DNA of 64,000 nt, taken from assembly GCF_932276165.1 (NCBI RefSeq), contig NC_063997.1, positions 4,288,001 to 4,352,000 of the forward strand, read 5' to 3'. The position numbers and the translations under genes were made by a program. Every line of letters begins with the position of its first letter. Position 1 is the stretch's first letter. This DNA comes from Plutella xylostella. Lineage: Eukaryota > Arthropoda > Insecta > Lepidoptera > Plutellidae. A model generated the notes under the pieces. That model was not told where the DNA came from and did no database searches. It saw only the letters and a program-made list of their open reading frames with translations. Below are positions 1 to 9,533 of the stretch, piece by piece.

Positions 1-130
1 AATCTACATTTTACAAAACTTATTCGAGACGGCTGGGACGACCTGGAAGCTGCCGCGCAGGATCGGGAGAAGGGGAAATCCTTTCTTCGAGCCCTATGTC
101 CCTGATGAGGGATAACAGGATTTCATCATC
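1..130 (+). repeat. RTE-type non-LTR 3' fragment
   Basis: A degenerate piece of the C-terminal coding end of an RTE-clade LINE. One frame reads DGWDDLEAAAQDREKGK, close to the usual RW-DD--AAQDR-W ending of these elements. It is followed by short CATCAT tracts near 125-145. It is truncated and not coding. Family assignment is from memory of lepidopteran RTE tails. Confidence 0.5.
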
Positions 131-384
131 ATCTCATCATCATTCGAGACGGTCAACCCGTTTCGGATCTATGCGGGATGGCTTCAGAACAATAAACTAG
201 TTGGTATGTACCAACAAAAATTATAACACCTTTACTATAAAGTTGTCAAGAATGGCATAGCAGACAGCTCCGGTAGGTGTAGAGACCGCGCCATCACTGA
301 AGTCCTATAGCCGTTGCGGTGCTGTTTTCAAGGTGGTAAGTAGTATTGACTCTTTAGCTGCACTCACAGAACTAAATGTCAGAT

Positions 385-525
385 ACTGACAAACGCAGCG
401 TGGGACGCCTTCCTGCCCGCTGGTCCGACGACCTTTGGCGGATATCCGATAGTGGCTGGATGAGGACGGCCGAGAGAGGCCTATGTGCAGCAGTGGATGA
501 TTATTGGCTGATGATGATGATGATA
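385..525 (+). repeat. RTE-type non-LTR 3' tail with (TGA)n end
   Basis: The frame reads GRLPARWSDDLWRI, then a GWMRTAERGL-like stretch and a 'cagcagtggatgat' block, ending in (TGA)n at about 508-523. This is the standard 3' end of lepidopteran RTE elements. A similar tail recurs at 12165-12215 (+) and in inverse orientation near 62815-62890. Confidence 0.6.
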
Positions 526-2299
526 GTTTGATACGTTACATTAGTTCCCGATTTTGCCGTTAGACTACAGTCGTGACGCGCACTCTACCACTTTATCTTT
601 ATATTTCAGTCACGCCACATTCTACTATTCAAGTCCTCCCTCGTTGCGGGGTCATTAACTATGAGCACACTCACGCGTAGAAGCCATTTCCTTGGATTTT
701 CCCTTTTGTTTTAAACTAATGAAAGTTAAATTGATTTGTTGCGGTTTACGCAATAATAAACCACTTTGTATAGACTTTGATTTAAAAATAGAAAGCTAGA
801 GTGGGTTAATGTTGTGTTTAGTCAGCATGTTAGTGTACGCTAGATATCTAATAACATCAACAACAAAATTAATATACCTACAAATTCGCAGTAATTTCTG
901 ACTTGAGAATGCGAAGTTAAACATGACTTAAATATGGAATGCAGCAGTATGATTGGTTGCATTGACACAGAACAAAACGCGCTGTATTGTTTAATTGATG
1001 ATGCTCTGTGAAACATTCAGAAGAGAAACATGATAACATCGGAGCATTACTAAACACCCCCTAATCAGGTCATATGTGAATGTGAAGATGAAATTTAAAC
1101 CGTTTCAAAAGTAACTATTAAGTATCAACTTGAACATTTAAGTATTATCTTAAGTACTATCTGTCTATCATTGACTTTGATACGTATTGTTGATGTAACA
1201 AGTGGCTTGAATTTCAGAGATGTTAAAATGATGCAATATCATCTCTGACTTTACGCAATAAAAAATAAAATAATCGGAAAATATAATAAGTACCTATAGC
1301 TGAAAATGTTAAAACATAATTACCTATTAGTAAACAATAAGTAGGTACATTTACCTCTAATAATTTAAGTTGGTTACCAACATTTCTCATAACACGGTTA
1401 AGGGTTCTAAAAACATAATAGCCTTCTTTCATTAAATGAATTGAAATAAAATTTACAGGCTACTTATTTAAATTTTATTATAACCGTATAACTAAGTAAT
1501 AACCATATGCTATACAACTGCTTATTGCACTGAATCAATACTTTAATTTATCCAATTATAGCGCCGCCCAGTGGTAAGTATGTTTGTCCATAGCGGCCAT
1601 ACAAAGTAATAAGTAGAGAAGTTGCAAAAAGGACAGCAAAAGGAGGTCACACACTCGCCAGCACTGACTGGACTACTTTTGTTATAGGGCTCTTGTGTAA
1701 GGACACAATTTAGATAGGTAAGTTGTACAACCAAGTTTTAGTTTTAGTTTAAACTTAATTAACAATAACTCGCCGGAAAAACTAGTTTCATTTTCATGAG
1801 AAAAGCCAAAGGTCTGTTATATATCCAGGATGTACTAACTATTTATTTAATGAAGAATTGATAAAAAAGTTATTTTTGAAACCAACTTTTAATTAGGTAT
1901 ATCTTCTCTAAAGTTATGTAAAATAAAACCCTCCGCACCTAACTTCCTAACTGCAGATGTTTTATATTTTATGGCCCCATAATAACACCATTACTTAAAA
2001 AAATCTTCCAAAGTGCTTCTTCGTCTTGAATATTAGCTATAATTATATGAAACACAAGTGTTCCTTGCACTTGCACAAGCCACATGGGAGGAGAGCCGGG
2101 GCTAGTAAAAGTTTCGGTTCAAACTTTTACTCGAAGAGTATGGGAGCTTGAAGTAACACATCGGCCGCTATTCGCGCGCAGAAATTGTTAAGTTTGGTCG
2201 CGGCAATGACGCGCTATTTGTTTCTTTTTATTTAACTTTTTAATTTTATCGGCAAAGGTACTATTGTCAAACAGCCTAGTCAGTGAACGCCATGGCATA
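526..2299. other. AT-rich intergenic DNA, no gene seen
   Basis: Short open frames here (for example on the minus strand at 1223-1432 and 1543-1734) have no recognisable domains, splice signals or coding-like composition. Nothing else is supported. Confidence 0.5.
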
Positions 2300-2596
2300 A
2301 TGGCCGTGTCACACCAATGGTTTGTGCAGTGGAGCCCACCGGCCACTCTGTTCACAGAAATCAAGCAGAATTTTGGACACGTTGAGCCAGACTACGGTTA
2401 CAAATGGGATTATTCCGATGCACCCAGGACTAGTGACCCGGTGAAAGTGTCAGTGGATAGTGATTATGGACTCAGAACATTTTATAACCATCGAGTGAAG
2501 CATCGATTTAGAAATGGTTACAATAAAAAATATGGTTATAACTCGCCGGATGCAACGAGATCAGAGGATGATGGTAATTATTTATTTGTAGGCTAG
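2300..2596 (+). CDS. Possible small protein or first coding exon
   Basis: From the ATG at 2300 a frame runs 98 codons to a TAG at 2594-2596. It starts MAVSHQWFVQW and is hydrophilic and Tyr/Gly/Asp-rich, with YGYKWDY and NKKYGYNSP. A GT after SEDDG at about 2575 would also serve as a splice donor, so this could be an exon of a longer gene. An upstream ATG-GCA-TAA at 2292 would be a minimal upstream ORF. An AATAAA-like signal lies at about 2688. I see no signal peptide, membrane segment or known domain. Its base composition is more gene-like than its surroundings, but it could be a chance frame. Confidence 0.3.
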   Translation: MAVSHQWFVQWSPPATLFTEIKQNFGHVEPDYGYKWDYSDAPRTSDPVKVSVDSDYGLRTFYNHRVKHRFRNGYNKKYGYNSPDATRSEDDGNYLFVG

Positions 2597-3800
2597 GTAA
2601 AGCTACAGCTAGTAAACTTTTTATTGAAGCCATGGTGGACTCAAGTTATCACTGTGCTGTGGTGTCTTGCTTCTACATATTATAGGATAAATAAATACGT
2701 TTCCTGCCGGAGGGAGACCGCGACATTAGATCTCATAATTTGACAGTTATTTGGTAGTTATACCATGGTTATTCAGTCCAGCTAGTCCTACTTTTGTGCT
2801 ACGAGTTTTGAGAACTTGTAGACAAAAAAATGTTATTGAAAGGGGGTTACTTAGGGGTCTAGAATGACCCCCTAAGTTCGGCTTAGTATACCCTTTTTGC
2901 AACACCCTGTATACCTTTGAAGTATATTGATGGTTGAACTTCAATCTCAATGGTTCGTCAATGGCATGATAAAATTATAACGATGAGTGAGAGAATAATA
3001 TTTTTCTTTAAACACACATCTGCCAGGGACCGAAACCGGGATCGGGTTGACTAGGCATTTCATAATGTACCTATTTGTTACAATTACAACTATAGTCTGT
3101 TCACGCAACCGAGAGAATCTTCGTAAGTAATGTCAATAACATTAACCTGCAGCATCCATTATCGTATTAGGTACCTACATCTCTAATTACTAGGTAGATT
3201 GTAAATTTTTATGATGTTATATTTTCGGTTTTAATTCTTTTTATAAGCAAATTTCGCTGTAAATTAAGATGTTAAGATAAGTGGAGCTCTTTTAAATTGT
3301 TCATAATTACAGTCATAAACACAAACCTCACGTAAAAATTCAGTAATACATACTCCAGTGCACATACTAACATGCATTTATGAAATGTAGATAGGTAGGT
3401 AAGTATAATTTTTTAAGAATATTTCATTTTAATATACTTATGTAAATGTTTACCATATTATTATGCAGGGCTGTTTTAATAATTTTAACACTTACTAAAC
3501 GAAAAGACCGAGTGAAATGTGACCAACATCTTTCATCTTATTATACCACTTGTACGATACCCTGTATAGTTCTTAAAATCTATAATAAATGTACTTATAC
3601 TGCCAAAATAGGTACCTAGGTAAATGTAGAGTTTTTTAACAATTACAAAATACTTAACAGTCGATCAAATACTCGATACTTAGCCAGTATTGTACAAGGA
3701 ATATAAATACTTCTCTGACGAGAAGGTAGTGTGTCAGAGGTTCATCCTTTAGGAATTGGTGAAAACAAATTCTACTGTACTTATACTGAAAAGGCGTGGT
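2597..3800. other. AT-rich intergenic DNA with transposon-end fragments
   Basis: Contains a solo end of the 'GTATACC...TTTGCAACACCCTGTAT' inverted-repeat family at about 2880-2913 and a weaker one at about 3540-3565. The intact relative is at 34975-35114. No gene is visible. Confidence 0.45.
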
Positions 3801-3995
3801 TCATAGACTAATACACTATTACCCCCAAATTCATAGAGCTTTTTGACACTCTACAATAGGCTTAAAATTGAAGTTGTGATATACGAATTTCAACTTTTTG
3901 ACTGACGTAAAGAGTCGAAACTCGTGTGTTTCGAAGTGAATTTTAATCCTGTTGTAAATTTACAATACGGTCTATGAATTTGAGGGTTAGTCTAT
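3801..3995. mobile_element. MITE with 8-bp target duplication
   Basis: A 195-bp element. The left end 'TCATAGACTAA' and a subterminal 'AAATTCATAGA' are mirrored at the right end by 'TCTATGAATTT' and 'TTAGTCTAT'. It is flanked by the direct repeat GGCGTGGT at 3793-3800 and 3996-4003. An 8-bp duplication suggests the hAT superfamily. It has no coding capacity. Confidence 0.75.
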
Positions 3996-4017
3996 GGCGT
4001 GGTGGACTAGGCCTAAA

Positions 4018-4076
4018 ACACTTTCTATTTCATTGGAAGAAGACCTGAGTCCCAGAAGTAGGGACGTGGTGATGGG
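4018..4076 (+). repeat. Retroposon 3' tail fragment
   Basis: 'CATTGGAAGAAGACCTGAGT' followed by 'AGTAGGGACGTGGTGATGGG' matches the block at 28690-28740. It resembles the 3' end of an RTE-like retroposon. The element at 4085 lies immediately beside it. Confidence 0.45.
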
Positions 4077-4084
4077 TCGTGATG

Positions 4085-4827
4085 GGGTTCCGCTCATCTG
4101 GCATAATCTTTATTGACCAAAACTTATTTCGCATAACTCGTATGGTCTAAACTTTTTTGGCCGAACCATCACTTTGCCAAGACTTATGTGGCATAAGGCT
4201 CGTTTCGTCTAAAACTCTTTAGGCACAATCTTTAAACACCTAAGTTTCATTTGCTCAAATTTATGTTCGTCTATACCTATGTATAATCTTGTTTCTCCTA
4301 ATGTTATCTTTATAAATAATATATTAAATATGTAGTAAATGTACAAATTGTGGTATTTTTCTCCTAAATCCCGAACATCACGATATTGTATGATCAAAAA
4401 ATCGAAAGTTAACGACCAATATAATTATTACAAACCCCATGAGATCGAAACCTAAAAATAGGTGCGACGATGAGCAAAGCGAGGAGGAGCGTGTTAGGTG
4501 CACATGTTCATTAAAACCAAAGCGGAGCGCAGCGAAGCGGAGCGGAGCGTTTTCCAAACAGCGGAAAAAATACAAGGCACCAGTTTGCGCTATGTCAAAG
4601 TTAAAGCCAAACGAATATTATTACTTTGTATAAACCTATGCCATAGCATTATTAGGCTATTCAAGATTTGGCCATACCATTATTAGGCTAAACAATGTTA
4701 TGCGAAATAACTTTTTACTAAACGAGATTTATGCCATACGATTTTCGGCGTAACGAGACTTTGACCAAACGTTACTATGCAATACGAGATTAGGCAAATA
4801 AATCTTATGCCAAAAAAGGTAGAACCG
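4085..4827. mobile_element. 743-bp element of inverted, reiterated short motifs
   Basis: Flanked by the 8-bp direct repeat TCGTGATG at 4077-4084 and 4828-4835. The ends carry short inverted termini (GGTTC near the left, GAACC near the right). Internally, degenerate motifs of about 20 bp such as 'TGGCATAA--CTCGTTT' and 'GGTCTAAACTT' recur, forward on the left and reverse-complemented on the right ('TTATGCC', 'AACGAGA--T'). The middle holds a GC-rich 'GAGCGCAGCGAAGCGGAGCG' tract at about 4520-4550. No transposase frame is visible. Confidence 0.65.
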
Positions 4828-4835
4828 TCGTGATG

Positions 4836-5305
4836 ACTGAAAAGGCACGTGACCAACACAGTATCTATGAAAAAGTAAAATTAATATTTTTTTTTTATTT
4901 ATTTTTTAGAATTCGCCCCTAATATGTCTCTGCGATCGGTACACCATTATTATATAATTAAAGTACTTAGGTGTAGTAGGTACTTTCAAAAATAAGAATA
5001 TTTAGTAAGGTACACCATCAGAATTACCATCAATTTTAACACAACTACTGACGTATCGAACATGCCTATGAATCTATTATATTATGTAAAATGCAAAAAA
5101 AAAGTATAAGTTATTACATTAATTGACTATAAAATATTAAAAGCTTTTGAAATCCTTATTTCAACGAGAGAAAGAAGTGAGTAAGTGGATGGTAATGGTA
5201 AATAAAATATGTGTCAATGATAATCAACTATCGATCGACAGACTTTCAATGGCCTTACAAGCAATAAATAAAAATAAATAGGTACGACATATTTAATTAC
5301 ATTAA
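4836..5305. other. AT-rich intergenic DNA, nothing supported
   Basis: Contains poly-A and poly-T runs only. I see no gene, repeat or regulatory site that I can support. Confidence 0.4.
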
Positions 5306-5659
5306 GTGCCTCTGTGGTCTAGTGGTAGAAGCTTCGCTTCACGACTCAGAGGTCCCGGGTTCGATTCCCGGGTGGGACCATCAATTTGTGTTTCTAAATT
5401 GTGGTTCTAAGTTGGCTGATCACCTGATGTCCGATACAGTGAAACGATCCATGCTGTCGGATGGGCATGTAAAGCAGTCGGTCCTGCGCCTAGCTCTCTC
5501 CAGTCGTGTCGGTCAATCCGTCCCATTGGGCTATGAGAGTGATGGAACAGAGAGTGCTCCTGTGTACTGCGCACACACTTGGGCACTATAAAACTACTCC
5601 TGCGTAGATGGCTGATCTCAAATGAGATTGGCCGCCGTGGTCGAAATTCGGCTAGGAGG
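5306..5659 (+). mobile_element. tRNA-headed SINE, copy 1
   Basis: The 5' end is tRNA-like, with an A box (TGGTCTAGTGG) and a B box (GGTTCGATTCC) ending GGGACCA. The acceptor arm does not pair and the anticodon arm is degenerate, so it is a SINE head and not a working tRNA gene. The roughly 280-bp body ends 'GGCTAGGAGGACATTA'. A second full copy lies inverted at 35484-35861. A possible short target duplication is ATTAAG on both sides. The 89-codon open frame at 5322 is a by-product of the SINE. Confidence 0.85.
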
Positions 5660-5734
5660 ACATTAAATTAAGTAGATTATATCAATCATAGCAAGGGTGC
5701 GATAAACCTCTCTGGTGATTGCAAATAATGTAAG

Positions 5735-5795
5735 TTGCTGACTGCTACGCCGAAGGCCGAAGGTCCCGGGTTCGATTCCCGGCCGGGGCAGATAA
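5735..5795 (+). repeat. Second SINE fragment (B-box half)
   Basis: 'GGTCCCGGGTTCGATTCCCG' followed by GCCGGGGCA is the T-arm half of a tRNA-derived SINE. The 5' half is missing, and the flank differs from the SINE at 5306. Confidence 0.55.
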
Positions 5796-5799
5796 GTAT

Positions 5800-7155
5800 T
5801 TGATTATCGACAAAAATTTGCTCTCGGATTTTGGATGCTCAATATATACCTAGGTATGTGCTGTTTGTGTTGTGTGACTATGAAAAAATGTTTTTGATGT
5901 AGGGACATTTTCATAAAAATCACATAACTCGGTAAACCCTGTGTTTGTGGCAAGCCGTTAGAAAGATCACGTAAAAATCGATTAAACATTGGTTACGTAA
6001 ATCATTTAGAGCATAACCGTTCGTCCCACTCTAACCTGGGCTCTTACTATACTACTGTCTCTGTTAATCAAATCATTGGAAGAAAGAAAAATAGAAAAAA
6101 GTAATATGGGGTTGTAAATTTAATTGTAGAGACGGATAGATAATTGTACTACGGTTGAGCACGAACTAATGCTTACTGACGGCTTCTGCGTAATATTAAG
6201 AGTTTACACGAATAACTGAAGTTATCAAACAGAAGTTAAGTATGATGTTATTTTCAAATGGGGGCGCTAGCTGGCCTTGTACCTACTCAATTTCAAAGCA
6301 TCGTTACCAAAATATAATTAAAATTACTTACTACTTTTCTCTTATGTTGACTGTACCATGTTGATATTAAAGCAGGAAATTTATATTTTATTTCCATCCA
6401 ATGTTTAGGAAATAATGTTTCTATGATGGATTATCCTATATTTGCTTTCATTAAAGTCATACGTGTGATTGGTTACATTGAAAATCTTTTTAATAATGTG
6501 TAAGTAATTCATTCATAAATCTGTTCAACTGGTGGTATTGATAGGTGATCCACATGTTGATTTGATCTCAATTCTAAAAGTGTATCATTTAATTTTATAG
6601 ACACTTACTTAATTCTATTTTAGAAACAAGTACTCCCTTGTACCTAGGCTGCGCGCACCCATGGCTCACCACCTTACCATCACCAAACTAGTGTCAAAAA
6701 TGAAAATGTTGCCCTATACTTAAAACTATTTTAATGGTGTTATCACTTGTTTCTGTCGCAAAGTTATCTCGTTCTATAACTGGGGGGTTACTCTCTATAT
6801 CAGGGATACACAGACCGATATAGAGTCTATATGAACGTACATACGATCAAACGAGATTTGTCTGCTACAGTGTTGTTATTCCTAAGCTTCGGAGCGCTGC
6901 GCTAACCACGGCTCTATCTAGATTGCGTGACAATTCTCGTATGTTTGATCGTTGATTTAGGCTGTTTTTAACAACATGCGGATTTGATCACGCACGCGGG
7001 ATGATTCCGCACGCGTTCATACAAGTATACATATGTATTAATTGTAACGCTTGGAATATGGCTTGCCATCCCGCGTGCTTGATGAAATTCAAAAACGTCT
7101 CAAAAAGTTAAAAACTGCCATATAAAGAGTGACCCATGGTGTGTCCACGTTTCAG
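5800..7155. other. Region upstream of the first yellow gene
   Basis: No gene is visible. Two small inverted repeats lie here: 'ACGATCAAACGAGA' near 6845 against 'TATGTTTGATCGT' near 6940, and 'CACGCACGCGGGATG' near 6990 against 'CATCCCGCGTGCTTGATG' near 7068. Both look like MITE remnants. The missing first exon of the 7.1-kb yellow gene may lie here or further upstream. Confidence 0.4.
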
Positions 7156-9533
7156 CGCGCACGCGTGTGTCGGGGCTGGCGCTCTGGCTGGCCATGCTGG
7201 GCGTGGCGCGCGCGCAGGTGGCCGCCGACGCCGACACGCCGCCCTTCACCACGCTCTACAAGTGGAAGCAGGTCGACTTCGAGTTCCCCACGCCTCAGCA
7301 TAGGCACCATGCCTTGGTCACCGGGTGAGAGTTCCTCTAGTCTACTGTGGAATTACCACCGCCGAACATTAACAATCGACAATCCAGTAGCGTCGCTTCT
7401 GCCAAATGTGTAACAGGCGACCGATTGCTGATATGTCGGTGGTGGTACGGTAGCTGTACTTACAGTTTTTTAGTGCCATTGTTAGCATTATTATATCCTG
7501 TTGATATAGCGCCCATCTCTAGTTCTGGAAGAATACAGTAGGGAGAGCAGTCAGAATAGATAGCTGACGGCAGTGAACTATAGCGAGTGGTTTTGCGCAG
7601 CAATGTGTAAGACTAACGAAGGCATACAAAATAAATTAACAGAATATGCGAGTAAGTTGTTATAACTGGATCAGTACCGGCGTACCGAACTAAACTACGG
7701 TTCGGTAGTGATGTGATGAGATGATAAGATACAGAGAGAAATTCAACATAGTACAAGTAGCTTTCTCTACCGGTGTCTGCCATGTTGCTATCCTGAAATA
7801 TTTTGTTTAGGAGGATTTCTGTTCAACATTTCTTCTTTAATTTTTTGAACCTATTTTGCATAATAGAGATCAACTTTATTCTAACAGGAGCATCGGAATT
7901 CTATAATATGGATGAATGCGAGCGAGAGACTTTACAGCCTAAAAATAGCTAGCCATATGAGCACGGATCTTGCCCGGATAACGACGTGTGTGGACAAATC
8001 ACAGATCGGATCTGAGATGCGCCTGTCGGGCAGATCCGTGCTAGCATGTACTTTTTGATTGTGGTCTAGACACTTCATCATTTTAACATCACCTTCACCA
8101 TATTTCCAGTAAATACGTCCCATCCAACGTGCTCCCCCTGGGCCTGGAGGTGTGGGGCTCCCGCGTGTTCCTGACGTTCCCGCGCTGGCGGCCCGGCGTC
8201 CCCGCCACGCTGGGCAGCGTGCCGCGCGCCGGCGGGGTCCCCTCGCCCGCCGTCAAGCCGTACCCTAGCTGGGAGTACCACAGGCCTAATAGTGAGTTCC
8301 TGCTACACACTATTAAATTCCACAACCTGCTTGCCACGCTACAGTACACAGATCCGCTACCTACGTAGATATATTGTCATTAAGTATATCGCGATTCACT
8401 ATAAATACGGCGCTATGATTGGTGGAACGTGTATTAAATGGTCGAGTTTATCTACGTCGGTACCGTACCGCGGGGTCACCTACATAATTATAACATACAA
8501 TTTTCAAAATACATATATTATTTCTATCCTGTATCTCAAATACATTTAGGTACTTTCGTTTTCAGATGTTCTGAACTGCACCGGATTGACATCAGTGTTT
8601 CGAGTGAGCGCTGATCTTTGCGGGAGACTGTGGGTCCTGGATTCCGGCCAAATCGACGTGCAAGACAACGCCAAGCAGATCTGTCCCCCCAGCCTGCTGG
8701 TGTTTGACCTGAACACTGACAAACTGCTGGCTCGCTATGTCATACCTCAGGAGTACGTTCTGCAGAACTCGCTGTACTCAGCGCTGGTCGTGGATGCAAG
8801 GCGACACGACTGCAGTGACCTGCACGTCTACATGGCGGATCCTTGGCGCTTCGGTTTGCTAGTCTTCAGGCAAAAAGACATGCAATTCTGGCGATTCACC
8901 CATCACCTGTTTTTCCCCGATCCCATTGCCGCTAACTTCACGCTTCACGACCTGAACTTCCGATGGACTGACGGAATCTTTGGACTGGCCCTTACTGAAG
9001 TTAAGGACGACCTATCAGACCGAATCCTCTTCTTCCACTCGCTGGCTGGCCACTTGGAATTTTACGTTTCAACTGCCGCGTTGAAGAAGCAGGAAATGGT
9101 GAACAATAGTATGAACGAGTTTAATATAGTGGGGGAGAGAGGGCCGCTGGGGCAGGCCTCGTCCTCGGCCGTGGACCGCCGTGGGGTCATGTACTTCGGG
9201 CTCGTCAGCCGGGACAGCGTGGGCTGTTGGGACACCAGGAAACCCTTCCAGAAAGGGGCTTTAGGCATCGTGGCACAGAACACTGAGACATTGATTTTTC
9301 CTAACGACATCAAGATAGATCAGGGGTCTAACCAGATTCTGTGGGTGATATCGAACCGCCTGCCAATGTTTCAGGCGAAGCAGTTGGATCAGGATGAGTA
9401 TAACTATCGGTTGTTGTTTGTGAGTACGGAGGAGGCGGTCCGAGGCACGGTGTGCGACCCTCAGGTGTCGTTCACTCCCCCGCAGGAGGTCATATCTGGG
9501 CACAAGACCGGCTGGTGGCCGTCTATACTGTAG
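7156..9533 (+). CDS. Yellow/MRJP-family secreted protein (yellow gene 1)
   Basis: Three exons join in frame: 7156-7324, 8110-8291 and 8566-9533 (stop TAG-free end, product ending GWWPSIL). They give about 438 residues plus a missing start. The N-terminus has a signal-peptide core (LALWLAMLGVARA), then the family opening LYKWKQVDFEFP, then LPLGLEVWGSRVFLTFPRW and an MRJP beta-propeller that includes LWVLDSGQID and DLHVYMADPWRFGLLVF. An NCT glycosylation site opens exon 3. Yellow proteins are secreted and act in cuticle pigmentation and development; no catalytic residues are established for this branch. It looks closest to yellow-b or yellow-c from memory, and I cannot separate the two. No in-frame ATG is found: TTTCAG at 7150-7155 suggests an upstream exon. 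Polyadenylation signal AATAAA at about 9648. The gene at 12.6 kb shares its intron positions and phases. Confidence 0.85.
7965..8045. repeat. Short palindromic element in yellow gene 1 intron
   Basis: 'GCACGGATCTTGCCCGGA' near 7970 is inverted near 8025 as 'TCGGGCAGATCCGTGC'. It resembles a tiny MITE. It lies in the first intron of the model, about 65 bp before exon 2. Confidence 0.5.
8366..8477. repeat. Diverged copy of the 'TATCGACGT' MITE family
   Basis: Shares 'GGCGCTATGATTGG', 'AACGTGTATTAAA' and 'TTTATCTACGTCG' with the better preserved copies at 13381-13499 and 39645-39770. It lies in the short intron between exons 2 and 3 of yellow gene 1. The ends are eroded. Confidence 0.55.

Noticed and set aside
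5306..5380. Functional tRNA gene
   Set aside because: A and B boxes are present, but the acceptor stem does not pair, the anticodon arm is degenerate, and a SINE body follows; a second full copy exists at 35484-35861.
5322..5591. 89-codon open frame as a gene
   Set aside because: It lies wholly within the SINE.
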